Assembly: GCA_903813345.2 (NCBI GenBank)
Contig: CAIIXF020000001.1
Span: 10,887,598-10,951,597, forward strand
Source: Owenia fusiformis
Taxonomy: Eukaryota; Annelida; Polychaeta; Sabellida; Oweniidae
Reading direction: 5' to 3'
DNA length: 64,000 nt
In this document: positions 26,101 to 38,300 of the stretch, piece by piece
Position numbering within the stretch: position 1 is the first letter of the stretch
Layout of the letters: the number at the start of each line of letters is the position of its first letter
The notes under the pieces: model-generated
What the model was told of the DNA's origin: nothing
Databases searched by the model: none
The model's input: only the letters and a program-made list of their open reading frames with translations
Program-made: the position numbers and the translations under genes

Positions 26101-29100
26101 GTCAACTGACCTAACACCCCTTTATATGCTATATCTTCATAATTGTACGCAGTAAAACTTAAAAATACTGCGGGGAGGCCGGGTGGGCCTATGGTCATGG
26201 AATAGGTTTGTATTGTAATTAATAGAAAATTTACTTGTAAAATTTCTCAATTACATACAATCCAACCTATTCCATGACATATGCTGAATTCAAAGTAAAG
26301 GAGGTGGGACCCCGATTAAGCCAAAAGTATAATAAATATATATACACAAGTACTTATAATAAAAAGTAAATTCATATTACCAAAAAGTACTCTGATCTCA
26401 CAAACCATAGTGATCCCTAGTAGAACAACCACCGTCATCCATTGTAAGGCAGAGGCTGTGACACATCTGTATAACTGTTATTGTCCTATCATAGTGAGCA
26501 GTCTTAGCCATCTAAGGGTAATGACCAACTCCTATGAATAGAGACTGGTTAACCAAGGATGGGCCGTTTAACCAAACGAGGCAACCTTGCAGTTCTTCAA
26601 GGGTCCAGGTCACAAGCTAGTTGAGTTGAACCCTTCTGCAAAACAGTTCAGCTACACATCTGGGAGACTGTATGTCCTTTCACAGTGAGTATCCTTACCC
26701 ATCTAAGGGTTGCGAATAACTCCTATGAATAGAACTGGTTAGCCAAGGATGGGCCGTTTAACCAAACGAGGCAACCTTGTAGTTCTTCAAAGGTCCAGGT
26801 CACAAGCTGGTTGAGTTGAACCCTTCTGCAAAACAGTTCCACTTACACAAGAACTGGATAGACAAGGAATGGCTGTGTACAAGATAAAGACAAACCAAGT
26901 CCACCCAGTGTTACTTCCAATCACCAGACAACAGTGCAATACTGAGTTGGTAACAAGTTGCAGAGTACTTAAAGTTGTATATAGTTCTTGAAGCTGTAGA
27001 CCCACCTGCAGCTTGGATGAGATATACATGAGTTAATCCAAGCCATTGTTGTAGTTCTTGTCAGTGTAGACAAAGGCATCATCCTTTCATCCATTGGAAT
27101 TCTAGGAAACTGCCAAATAAATCAACTACCATGAGTCACAGCACAGGGTCCTAAAGGAACCAGTCTTGCATACAAAGTGAGGTGGTACACACTACAGCTT
27201 GTCTTGTATCTGCTGCGAGGTTGGTACAGTCACCAGATAACTACAAGGATAAGTCAAACCATCTTCTTTGTAGTACCAATTAGTATTCATCATAGAACAG
27301 ATCAACCATTACTGCTGACCTGGGCAAGAAGAGACATCTTCCATCTGGCCAAAACAAGTTGTTCAATGGACAAACTAGTGCATCTAGACAGTCTATCCAT
27401 CTGTATAAAACTGTAACACAGCTACCCTAGTAGACACAGTGGCACATCAAGCACAAAGTAGAACAGCATACAGGTCCATACTTATCTATGAAGGATTAGT
27501 ATGGAGATGAATCTAAAGGTGGTTGGAAACAAGCTTGCATTTGTTGGTAAACTTGTTAGACATCTTTAAGAAGGTGAGGATATCACTGATATGATTGTCT
27601 ATAGTGGCCATAGCATAACGGAAAGTATTCTACTGCCATCAAAGCACTGCTAAGTGTTGTTCCCACGAAGAGCTTGGCTTGGAATGCAACCTTCAATTGT
27701 TGTATTCGGCATTGTAGTTGAAAACTATTGGATTGTGGTTAGAACATCCATCTGTCCAGGTTGTAAACAGCAAACATCATAGCTAGTGCTGCATATTGAC
27801 AGAATACTGCAGAAGAATTCAGAACCTCACTGGATCAACAAAATTCTTGGCCTGGAACCAAAAACTTTTAAATGTTCTTCACAGGCTTGCAAAAGGCAGA
27901 CTAGTGGTATCTTCAATGGAAAGTACATCTATCTGTCTATAAGAGTACAAGTATAACAGTATTGAACGTAGATACTGCTACAAAAGGAAGCACTACTAGT
28001 ATAGTATGAGAGTATAGTAGTGCTAGATCCACCAAAATCTGTGTCCAAAAACGTAACCTTTAAATTCATCCAGGTTTGTAGTTGGCATCACTGGTTGACA
28101 AGAATAGTCCGCTTTTTCTCCCGGGTCTGTCTAAAGCTACCAAGAGCATACATCATGGATGTAGGTGTATAGGAACACTACTGCAGTATGTAGTAAGGTA
28201 GTGCTGGATCCACAAAGTTCTTGACTTGGAGCATAACCTTTGTAGATCAAACTTGGCTTGGAGTTGAAACTCTAGTATCAACAGCGTAAACATCAGGCCC
28301 GCATGGTCATCGAAGTACTACTGCATGTGTCTACCAGTCAAATGTTGGATCCATACAATGCTTGGTCCAAGAACATTACTTTTCAGTAGTCTTAAGCCAA
28401 ACTTGCAGTTGCTCAAGGGAAAAAACTATATCATAAAAAACATGATAAGTTTATCCAATTGGTTAAAACTTCCAGCCTTTTACTAGTTAAATAGTAGTAT
28501 TAGTACTATGAACATGAACTAGTAATAATATAAAAACCAAATGAAGTCTGGACTGAAGTGAAACCTTAAATCAATCCAGGCCCAAAAAGCCCAAGATTAA
28601 TTCCACAAATAAGGTGACTTGTAGTTTCTCAATGGAAAAAACAATATCATAAAACATGATTAGTTTATCCAATTGGTTAAATCTACCAGCCTGTTCTAGT
28701 TAAGTAGAAGTATACGTACTATGAACATGAACTAATAATAAAATAAGACCAAAAGGAGTCTGGAACTGGAGTGATACCTGAAGGCAATCCAGGCCCAAAG
28801 ACCACAAAGATGAATTCCACAATAAAAGTGACTTGCAGTTTCTCAGGGGAAAAAACTATATCCAAAAAAAAATGGTCAGTTTATCCAAGTGGTTAAAACT
28901 ACCAGCCTTTTACTAGTTAAATAGTAGTATTAGTACTATGAACATGAACTAGTAAAAAATATAAGACCAAATGAAGTCTGGGACTGGAGTGAAACCGTAA
29001 AGCAATCCAGGCCCGAAAACCACAAAGGCAACTTTCACAATCAAAGGGATGTGTTTTCAATATTAGATGAAAACCACCTTGTTTGAAAATAATAACCAAT

Positions 29101-31511
29101 CCACGAATGAATAAGTACTATGGTTATGAATAAAAACGAAAATGAAAGAAAACAGGCTCCAGATAATAAAAATGAGAGCCCATCACTTAGAAGCATGTTT
29201 AAACACAAGATTCATGGTATAAAGAACCTGAACCGATGTGTAGAATCCTCTCTTCTACTGTTGATTGAATAATATAAAAATATATTTCACTCAATAAACT
29301 CATGATATTATCAATTTAAGACAAGATTCAAACATGTGTGAAGGTACACCGCTTATAAAGAAACATATAGTTACTTAGAAAATATGCATGAAACCAATCA
29401 ATACCAGAAAAGGAGTGATTGATAAGTAGCTGTTAAAGAGTATGAAGCATATTTTAAGGTGAGCCACTCCTTAAAAAAACTGTGGTTAGGGTAAAACTAA
29501 CCAATAGATTCTAAGACACAGAGTGGACCTGAGATATGTAGATAAACAATAATGTAGATCTCCATAAAGAGACACAAAAGTACAAACAAAACAAACAAAA
29601 AAAACTTAGTAAAAATTATCCTTGTAAAATTAAAAATAATGAAACAAGATTTGAAAACCAAGATATCCAAAATGATTGTAGAACAAACATCCTATGCCCT
29701 GGTATAAATAAAGAATGAATACGTTGTGACCAGAAGGCATTAATGAGCCATTCAATGTATCTTAAAGTAAGGCTTCTGTAAACTAACTAATTTTACACGA
29801 ATGTAAAATTAGACCTAAAAATAGTTGATGAATAAGAAATACAAAAGTAAAAGCTGAGTGTATCTGTAAGCAGAAAACAAACAGAACATAGAAAACAAGT
29901 GATGTGAAGAGTAGCAAGTGAATGAAACGTTCACATCTCTTAAAATGTCAAAAAACTTTCACATCTCTTAAAATGTCAAAAAACTAATATTTTAAATTAA
30001 TTGACTGCTAAACCACACAATTCCATAAAGTGCTGCAACCAAGAACCCTACAAAGGGTGTAAAGTGATTGTGAATAAAGATGAGAATTAACTACATCTAT
30101 GAACAATGCAGATTCAATCCAACTGAAAAATATGTTATCTAGTCAAGCTAGTTACTAAACTAGAAACAAAGTTGAGACTAATTCTCGAGTAATAAAAAGT
30201 AAGACAAAGAAACAAGAAAGATCAGCAAAAAGATCTTTCAATACTAATAATTTACACTCATCAATAAGTAGAGTTCTTAGAAAAACTCCATCTATTCATA
30301 ATCCCTGAACACAACATTTCAAAAAAAGAAAACACTGTTCAGTGGATAAGCACAGCTTGAATGTAATGATTACTGAGTGAAAAACTAAGGAATAGTCATT
30401 CAAAACAATGAACTCCAACAAAGCTACTGTAGGTGCATGATAAAGGGGAATAACCTTATGAACCTAGAAGGCCATCATTACATAATATACTACACAATAG
30501 TATAGTCATGAACTCAAAGGATTAGAACCCTTGGGCTAGTAAAAGTATACTAGTATAGGGTTAAAGAGTAAAGGTCCCTTATAGAAAGGTTCAAGGTATG
30601 AGTGAAAAACCTTTACAAAAAAGATAATACAAGCCAGTAGGGGTCAAATAAAGTTCAACTGGGTCTGAACTTATTGTCCCAAAGACAAGCTAGGCTAACC
30701 TAAAGTTGACTGTTAGCTAAGCGTGTAGCTTGAAAATAAAATCCATGGAAGGATTACCTAAAAACTGACCTGTTTCTAGTGTTAGAAGTACACTAAAATA
30801 CAACCACAAATGAGCTCACTGCACTGAAGAATGACTTGTGACTCTGTCCAAGTACCTTCTGCTGCTGAGGAGGCCCTGCTGAGGTATAGTCTTGAAGATC
30901 TACCATGGGATGGTGGGCACCAACTCCCTCAGTAAACTGCTACTCAAGTTGTGCATGCTTCTAACAAGCACCTTGCTGTCATCTGTGCCAGTTCAGATTG
31001 TAGATTTTCCGACTTCTGTAGACTATCACGTTGACTAGGTTCCCGTAACAAGCTGGTAACCCCTAGTCCTGCATATATCTGCCATCAATTTACCAATTAT
31101 CTAAGAAACTTCTAGCAGATAGAGTAAAAAACTGGACTCTAAAATCTTTCCACTTTTCCATACATAGGCAAGTACAATTATGAAGATATAGCATATAAAG
31201 GGGTGTTAGGTCAGTTGACCTAGAGGGATTCAGGTTATCCTGTTGTTTTTGGACTTGCCCATTTTTCCAAATTAGGGGTATTAGCATATGTCATGGAATA
31301 GGTTGGATTGTATGTAATTGAATCATATGATCATGATGAAAATAAAAAATTCGGCGAAAATAAAAAATACACAGCTTTCAAACGTATATACCAGCTACAT
31401 TTCAACAATATTGTGACTTTAACTAGGGTCTTTCAAAGCTTTAGATATTAATTTATAGTTATCCTTACCTACATCACCGTCAAACGGTGTAGAACTAGAA
31501 AACAGAGGCAT
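11181..31511 (-). CDS. STAM: STAM, ESCRT-0 signal-transducing adaptor, 14 exons
   Basis: STAM pairs with HRS in ESCRT-0 and sorts ubiquitinated cargo on early endosomes. Rebuilt exons: 31511-31469, 23371-23287, 22857-22782, 22314-22216, 20563-20481, 20111-20045, 19629-(variable end), 18625-18477, 16448-16265, 14582-14497, 14366-14221, 13813-13648, 11957-11728, 11373-11181. All junctions are GT-AG and all phases agree. Exons 1-6 give the VHS domain ([20 protein letters not shown]-type core, SRDFISEVR). Exon 7 ends inside the UIM and exon 8 completes it ([10 protein letters not shown]). Exon 9 is the SH3 domain ([24 protein letters not shown]). Exons 10-12 form the coiled GAT-like core ([22 protein letters not shown]). 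Exons 13-14 are Gln/Pro-rich and end QQQPLL, as vertebrate STAM does. With the first donor in exon 7 the protein has 561 residues (human STAM is about 540); with the last it has 759. The 8-kb first intron is filled with transposons. Confidence 0.95.
12048..13050. repeat. ATGGCGGCCAT tandem-repeat element in STAM intron 12
   Basis: At least four degenerate units of about 135-153 bp follow one another. Each joins a palindromic core (AAAATGGCGGCCATTTT) to the phrase CCAAAAGTGTCATTAGACAG and then CATACCAAATATGAACAAAA. The right end holds a GGACGGACGGACGG run and the inverted phrase TTCGTTCGATGGGATAA. A matching CCCATCGAAC occurs at the left end. The same head phrase (CGAACGAAGTTYGAGGG) and the same core recur at 45290-46200 and 58590-59650, so this is one dispersed family. 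It has no coding capacity. Confidence 0.75.
13045..13336 (-). other. Unrecognised open frame beside the repeat, STAM intron 12
   Basis: About 95 residues of ordinary-looking protein ([47 protein letters not shown]) precede the repeat-derived tail of the same frame. The composition is less biased than that of the repeats, so this may be a fragment of a captured or processed gene. I do not recognise a family, and neither a start context nor splice partners were found. Confidence 0.2.
15142..16213. mobile_element. Tc1/mariner-type element, decayed, STAM intron 9
   Basis: The ends read CAGGGTGTCCGGAAAGTAAA and its inverse, with one terminal difference, and are flanked by TA. The inverted similarity extends inward to the phrase ATTGCTACAGATTGTAGA. 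At 1072 bp it is close to the length of a small mariner. A minus-strand open frame at 15506-15769 ([15 protein letters not shown]) might be a worn transposase piece, but I cannot see the catalytic D,D residues. Its terminus is related to but distinct from that of the element at 3371-4013. Confidence 0.75.
16869..18400 (-). mobile_element. Small non-autonomous LTR element (TRIM-like), STAM intron 8
   Basis: Two direct repeats of 285 bp (16869-17153 and 18116-18400) bound about 960 bp. In minus-strand reading each LTR opens TGTGATGATG. A possible primer-binding site (TGGTGGCAGCG) follows the 5' LTR directly, and a purine tract (AAAGAAAGGGGGAAGA) precedes the 3' LTR. The internal part is too short for a full gag-pol set and shows no reverse transcriptase. 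The two LTRs have equal length and look almost identical, which points to a young insertion. No target-site duplication was found. It is a non-functional relic that depends on another element's enzymes. Confidence 0.8.
18946..19566 (-). repeat. 27-bp minisatellite spanning the STAM exon-7 splice donor
   Basis: Twenty-three tandem units each encode a 9-residue word of the form DDIAKGIVE (first residues vary: DD, ED, YD, DE, VD, DN). The unit is GATGATATTGCAAAAG followed by GTATTGTAGAA, so it contains the sequence AAAG|GTATTG, a candidate 5' splice site. Exon 8 (18625) begins CC and needs a phase-1 donor ending in G, which each unit supplies. Joining gives [12 protein letters not shown], an intact UIM. 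Unit 22 reads GCAAAAGGAATTC and lacks the GT; the other 22 keep it. Past the last unit the frame meets a stop before any plausible donor of the right phase, so a donor inside the array has to be used. Confidence 0.9.
20780..21690. repeat. Dispersed tandem repeat with GCCCGCCC tract, STAM intron 4
   Basis: About three degenerate units carry the phrases AAATTCAAAATGGCCGCCA, ACCCAGCATG, TCTGCTCTTGCATCTGTAAA and TTTCAAGTTGA. The block ends in a CCCGCCCGCCCGCACGCCC tract and then ACGACGATATAGCACTTTTT. It resembles, in plan, the GGACGGACGG-bearing family elsewhere in the window: short tandem units plus a terminal simple-repeat tract. It is not coding. Confidence 0.6.
23687..24028. repeat. Foldback element in STAM intron 1
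   Basis: The outer phrase TAGCCTTGCCTAAGTC is mirrored by GACTTAGGCAAGGCCA. An inner pair, TATAACACCCTTG and CAAGGGTGATATA, frames a body with a CTACCACCCACCCACCAGAC tract. The nested inverted ends suggest one element inside another, or a single element with compound ends. No gene is present. Confidence 0.5.
25976..26248. mobile_element. MITE, 273 bp, STAM intron 1
   Basis: Arms of about 55 bp are inverted copies of one another, beginning GAGAAATTTTACAAGTAAAT and including ACAAACCTATTCCATGAC. Its left 150 bp (through TTCATAATTGTAC) match the right-hand end of the neighbouring 5-kb element in inverse orientation, so it looks like a deletion derivative of that family. It abuts the larger element directly. 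Confidence 0.75.
26249..31319. mobile_element. 5.07-kb non-coding element with terminal inverted repeats, STAM intron 1
   Basis: The left end begins AATTACATACAATCCAACCT and continues ATTCCATGACATATGCT; the right end is the exact inverse over about 38 bp. The right end shares a further ~110 bp with the adjacent 273-bp MITE. The interior has its own direct repeats: a ~113-bp phrase containing GGATGGGCCGTTTAACCAAA occurs twice (about 26538 and 26726), and one containing AGTTTATCCAATTGGTTAAA recurs three times at ~210-bp spacing near 28440-28920. No frame above about 80 residues and no transposase motif is seen. The element could be an oversized non-autonomous transposon or an old autonomous one whose gene has decayed. 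Confidence 0.65.
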
Positions 31512-32320
31512 TTTGTTTAAAATTTCGTCTTTTGTTGAATATGTTATGAAGTTTCAATATTGTTCACTGCGCATGACAGGAAACGCAAATGATATCATCA
31601 CTGAACGAAACTGTACTTCAATAATGTGATTCCCGGGAAGTGGGCAACAGCAGGTTGCTGTTGCTCCGAGTCTTGATGACAGAATATGAAGTTTTATAAA
31701 AGTTAAAATCTACCCTATTTTCAATAATGATGATGATGAGGCAGTTGTAACATTTGATGCAAATAGCATCTTAATGACCCCAAATGCATCTATGGAAGCC
31801 ATTGAATTAATGCACCATTCAGAGGTTTGCAGCATGAAACCCCCACATGGGGAGGATCGGGAATTTGACATTCAGTACTATCGCAGGGGCAGTTATCCCG
31901 AGAGTAGGGACCATGTTGGTAATCAGAATTTTGACCAGCCATTATTGCTCCTAAGGCGGGGAAACTCACTAGGTTTGCTCCCAGTGCAGTGCAGTGCAGT
32001 GCAGTGCCATGCCGTGCAGTGCCATGCCGTGCAATGGCATGCCGTGCCGTGCCGTGCCGTAACGTACAGTGCAAGCCTTTGAAAGTGGGGGGAAAGTTGA
32101 AAAGCTACACCTTTGAGATATTCCCCGGTGATGGCAAACTAAACGTACTAAACGAAAATTAAACTGGTATAGCTACCATTATTCACAGCTACCAAATGTT
32201 CTAATACAGAAAATAACATCCGGTTGAAAAGCGTGAACTCTTTTTTTAAACACTTTAAGCTCTCTATCATGATATAGATTGCTTATCATACCATACAAGT
32301 AGAAATACACTAGCTATACT
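31512..32320. promoter_or_regulatory. Shared divergent promoter region of STAM and DCAF13
   Basis: The two start codons face away from each other across 809 bp, so both promoters must lie here unless an unseen upstream exon exists. A TGCGCATG word at about 31568, 57 bp from the STAM start codon, resembles the core of an NRF-1 site, which is common in housekeeping divergent promoters. There is no clear TATA box. The STAM-proximal 200 bp are the least repetitive part. Confidence 0.5.
31983..32070. repeat. GTGCA/GTGCC pentanucleotide microsatellite
   Basis: About 17 pentamers alternate among GTGCA, GTGCC and close variants (CATGCC, GTGCAATGGC). The tract lies 250 bp upstream of the DCAF13 start codon, inside the divergent intergenic region. 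It creates overlapping open frames on both strands (31774-32082 and 31790-32074), which are repeat artefacts. Confidence 0.85.
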
Positions 32321-35300
32321 ATGAAAGTTAAATTACTGTGCAGGAATCCGGACGAATATATCCGAGAGACTAAAAAAGACATTCATAAAGGTATGAAACT
32401 TTTTTCTCAACTATTTAATTATTTATTAGATCTACAGAGTTACTCAAACTCCCATGTAGTATCTCGGAATAGACACTGCGGCGGGCAGATGAAGAAATAA
32501 TCCACATTTGAAATATATCCCCCTTTTCATCATAGACCATAGTCAATTTTCACACTACTTATTTTGCTAATTACTACAGTGCTCACCATAAATAAATGAC
32601 ACCTGGATTTGCTGAAGCAGTCAATGTGGTACAACGAAAATGGGACTTTTGCGCATGTTAAAATTTTTTTATCAAAACTCAACGTTTGTTCAAGTTGATA
32701 CGATTGTCTTTCGAACTGGAGACTTACCTCATTCGAAAGATCATAAAATACTTTATACTGAAAATCTTAGATCCCAGCATAGTAGAATACGCGTCGGTCC
32801 GTGCAAAATTGATTTATAAACGTTATTGGTCAGTTGGTTGATAGTTTTCTCGTGAGCATGCGTGAACCCTGATGAAAACTTATGAAGACCAGAGCAAACA
32901 TTACTAGCTCTCGAACGAAATTCCAAGATTCAGATCATTTCTCCGTGTTTGCTAAGCATGTATACGTGAATGACAAGTTGTTTTGAGTAGATCAGGTACC
33001 TGTTTTAAACACATCATTGATTTAGCTTGACATTGATGTGCACATTGGCACTTTTGAGCATGTTAATACAAGTTTTTACACTCTTAGCAGGAGACGGGTT
33101 TTCGAAAAATCTGTTATCTAATTCACTCGATTATCGTATGGATATGTATTTCCGCAGACATTTGAACACTACATCACATAGATTTACGATGCAGAATGAT
33201 AATAAAACACAAAACAACTACTAAATTCCACTTGTTATTTCCCAGGAGGTAAAAATGCACACTGTCTAGATTCTTTGAAAGGGTTGTCAGACATTGGATT
33301 GGTCGCCATATTTGAAATGAAAATATCACTAAATAGAGCTTTGTGCATGTCGTAACATATCGACTGGAAGTGAGGATTTCCCACGTTAAAAAGAAGAGAA
33401 TTTTCAAGAGACTTAATACATCAGTGGTTGAGAGTGTACAAAATGTAAAATATACAAAACTTAAGGGATGTGTATCTAGACATTATTGGAAAGTATGAAG
33501 TCTCAAATATCACCATGGTCCGGAAATGGTGATAGAAAATCCAGCAAAATTGAAGGATAGTGATCTGGCTAGGGATCTGTGTATAGTATAGTTATTAGTT
33601 ACACAGGATGATTAACTGGAGTCTCTATAGCCAAATTATTTAGCTAGACATCATGGCATGTGGAACTCCATAATCTTATGAAAGGTTTTCCTTGCTTCAA
33701 AGATTTAATTTCAATTAAATTCTAAAATCATTGTAAGAATACTAGAATAGTTCATGTATTGAAATTGAAACTTGTCCTTCATGCAATATTGCATGATGAT
33801 TCCGTCTATCTTATTGTATTAAATAAAACATGATAAATAAAAATAAAAAAATTCCGTCTAAAATTAGAGTAACGGCTCCGAGCAATGGCGGATATTTGAC
33901 AGCAACTATGAAAACTGGACGAAAATGTTGTTATGTCTGACATTATAACTGACTGTATATTCAAAGTACTAATCCAAAAAATTTGATTACAAATATGTTG
34001 ATCGCTTCTTGTGTGTTTTGAAATTTTTTGTAAAGTAAGACCATGGGCTTTCAGTAAGACCAAAACTCAGGCAATTCAAATTGTGAAGTTAAAAAATTGA
34101 AGCTGGTTTTATTTCAATTTTTTGACATGAGTCTTATATGGCAGAATAAAACATACAGGGATTTATGATTCGCGTAAGGCTGCTACACAGTGGAAGCCTT
34201 AGACGTAAGTAACACCGGATGCATATGGATTTATTGATATGCTGTGTCAACTTTGAGGAATCTGCTTCAGCCCTATATGTGAATTTTAAAAGCCAATAAT
34301 TTTTGGCACAAGCTTTACACCTATTTCTAAGCTAAATGAATTACAATATAGCATTCAGTCTCTTCTCATGACAGAAAAGTACACTGAGAAATCTTTTGCG
34401 GTCTATTATCTTAACTTTTTATTTTTTTTTATAGTTCCGAGAAACTATGATCCTGCACTACATCCATTTGAAGCTGCTAGGGAGTACACAAAGGCCCTGA
34501 ATGCATCCAAGTTAGACCGTGTATTTGCTAAGCCATTCCTCGGATCTCTTAATGGACACAGAGACGGCATTCATTGTATGTCATCACACCCCAGCAGTTT
34601 ATCTACTATACTCTCGGGGGCTTGTGATGGTGAGGTAAGAAATGAACTAACCTGTAAATAATGTAGGTTATCATCACCAACTATGCTTTTCTCTAGGTTT
34701 ATAAGTACATGTACACACTTGCTCATATAACCCTCTATCTGAAAATTCCTCTTCAATATATCTTATTTCCCATGAAAGGAACATGATGATACTTCACTAT
34801 GGCACATGCTGTTCTATACTTTACTTTATACATTTCAAAAGGACAGGTATATATAACTTTATATGTTTCTAGATTCGCCAGTGGGACTTGGCAAAGAGAA
34901 CTTGTACTCGTACAATCAATGCACATGAGGGCTTTGTGAGAGGTTTAACAGTAACACCATCTGCTGAATCTTTCTATTCGGTAAGAATACATATTGGCAA
35001 CATTCCATTGACTTTATATTTTTGAATATGTAAATAAGTTTCCTGTATAATATAATTGAATATGATTTGTAATAACATGCAACTTCTTGAAAATGTGTTG
35101 ACATAAAGAAAATAAAAATATGATACCCATACCTTTTAGTGTTGTCGCGATTAATTTTTCTGGGGGTGTTTCCTCCTGAAATTATTTATTATAGCACATC
35201 ACAACAACGTTTATTACCTATTACCTATATATGCATTTGATATGTTTAGCTTATGTTTTTCTTACAGTGTGGTGATGACAAAATAATTAAGCAATGGAGA

Positions 35301-38300
35301 ATGACACCAGAAAACCCCAGTGAAAAAGAGGAACCCACACATACAATAATAGGCAAAGTAAGGATCAATTATGTATCATATATTGGAAAAGTAATGGGCA
35401 ATGAGGCTCAATGAAATGAAAATTGATGCAAAATAATGGACGAAAAGGCTCAATGAAATGAATATTGACACATATGGGCAAAATAAGTTATGTAAATAGT
35501 CCACAATGTTAAACTGAAGACGGTATTTCTTCCAAGTTGATATGTAATGGACCAGACAAATGATAATTTTCAATGGTCATCAACAATCTTAACAATGGGT
35601 TGTCAGAAAATGTTCATCCATTCCATAATTCTCACATTGCAAGAGAGACAAAGTGTTATATGAGTACATATGTTTATCCCAGACTTTATAAGAATATATT
35701 TCACCTCATTAGTTGAAGCTTGGACAATATGTTGTATGTTTATTCCAGACTATATATGAAGGTATCTCACATCATTGGCGGGACAATGTGTTTGCTACAT
35801 GTGGCCAGCAGGTCGACATATGGAATGTAGACAGGGCTGAACCCGTGAGGACATTTACATGGGGGGTGGACAGTATTAGTCACATAAAGTATAATCACAT
35901 AGAGGTAGGAATTTTGGACAAATTGGATAGAACTCTTTGTTAAATTCAGTTCAGGTAAAATCATAAATGTAATTCTTGTGATCTGGAACCAGTTAATGAC
36001 ACTTAATATTATTACTGTATTGTGTAATTTTATTTAAAATTTGTTTAAAGTTGGAGTTAGAGTGCATCCTTTGTGCTGCTCATGTTTACATGTATTACAT
36101 CTAGCCTTGATGCGTTGATGTACATTTGTACTGTATTTTGAAATCATGCTATCCTGTTAATATTTGTTTAATTGTTTTATAATGTTCTGGCCAATATTAA
36201 GGTTACTTTTCATATTTTAGACACATTTACTAGCTGCCACAGCCTCAGACAGGAGTATCATGTTATATGATATGAGAGGATCAAATCCTCTTCGTAAAGT
36301 GATTTTAAAACTTCGCTCCAATGCAATAGCCTGGAACCCTATGGAGGCATTCATCTTTACAGTCGCTAATGAAGATTATAAGTAAGAATCCTACTACTTT
36401 CTTCAATCTAAATGTGTGTTTTTGGACCATTTTTGATTAAAAGATTAATAAACCAAGAAAAACGTTTGTTTGCCAAATTTTATCATAGATTGATTGAAAT
36501 ATGAATAGTCCTCGAAAGTTGTTGGTTGTGACCTCATTAGGACTACAGTTTGCAGTCGATCTATTATCAGCTAATATTAATACTGGATCCTTAAACATGA
36601 AAACATCATTTAAATTGATATTCAATTTTGAAATTATGTTTCACATAGAAAGAGATGTTTTTGTAAAAGGGAATTATGAGAAATGGTAAGTCTTCTCTTG
36701 TAACATATATTGTTACAGCCATCCTTTCTTTTGTTACCTGAGTTAGGCAGATAGTTACACTTTGGTAACCATTTGTTACTAGGTGATGTTGTCATGCCAA
36801 TTGCAGTGTTCGCGTTGACGCCGTTTTTTGCCATTTTTACGGAAATTTCAGAAGGTTGGACGTAAAAAGCAAAATCAACTTACGTCCCTAGGACGCAAAA
36901 ATTATAAACTGCTTCAAGATAACTTTTACTGCAGCACAGTAGCGGTGAAACATGATTTTCATCAAGATTTTCAAACTCACTACCTTATATGCGAGCAATG
37001 ATCCAGGTATATTTATATCGACAAATCTGATTGGCTATCATGACTACCGAAGATTAACAGAGTTTCCAGTATGAGACATGGATTTTGATTGGTTCCGATA
37101 TATTCCGGAAAATGCCGCAATCGAAATGGAGGATCAAAACATACAATATTGCAGAAATCCCCTGTGGTTCCCCACAAATTGAAGCGATTGTTTTTCACGA
37201 TTATTTTTATTATTTCCACTAGAAACCATTATATATCGATATAATGTTATACATCAAGATAATTGTTTAATGATAGATCGAGGTTTTTCAGAATAAGGAG
37301 AAATGCTAATAAAAAGAAGCAAAAGTTCACGACCTTGACATGACCTTCAAGATCGCAAGTTTGTAAAATGTGAAAACAAAACTCTTAATTTGAGCATTTC
37401 CTTTATTCATTTCGGACTATTTTGGTATAACATTACTTAAGAATTGTGTGAAAAGGACCCAGTGATAGATATTTATCGGGAGGATGCATCAAATTACAAT
37501 ATATGTCATTTTTATCCCATTTTAGTGTAAGCACTTTATTATCGCCCACTTTATTTTCACTTTCACAATATTTTCTTGAACTTTGTGAAGAAATAAGAGG
37601 GACGCAAAAAAATTAGATGGGGACTCAAATTTTTCAAATGGGTTGCGTCCCTGGGACTCAGAAATTTTAATGGCTAGCGCAAACACTGCAATTGTTATCT
37701 TTTATTTGCAGTTTATATACATTTGATATGAGGAACCTAAAAGAGCCCCTAAATCTTCACATGGACCATGTCTCTGCAGGTAAATATTATTTTCTATTCA
37801 CTTTTCAATTTATATTTTACAAACTGTGAATGATATAGTAAAGTACATTTAAATCCTGTAAAATAATTATTTTTGTCCAAGAATGTTATTTTTCCAGATA
37901 CCTTAAAACTTAGGTTTACTAATTCCTGTTAAAAGTTTATATACCACATTAAAAAGGCATATGTTAAAAAGGCAGCAACATTGAATGGCCCTTTTTACTG
38001 TGCTATTGTACTTTTATATATGATTTTTTTACATTCTATTGCAGTGCTTGATGTAGATTATTCCCCAACTGGTAAAGAGTTTGTCAGTGGAAGCTATGAT
38101 AAATCCATAAGAATTTTCCCAATTGAGAAAGGAAGGAGCAGGTAGTGATAGGATTATTTTATAGTAAAGGGAAGCGTGTGTATTTGAATACCTCTTTAAA
38201 CACCTCTCAATCACCCTATGCAGACAGAGCCTGTGGGAAATATTGGGTGCGGCGCAAATGAGCGGAGGGTGAGGAGCTAACGGTCATTTTTGAATTTAAA

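Noticed and set aside
31774-32082. Overlapping ~100-residue frames on both strands in the STAM-DCAF13 interval
   Set aside because: Half of each is the pentanucleotide microsatellite. Neither has splice partners or homology.
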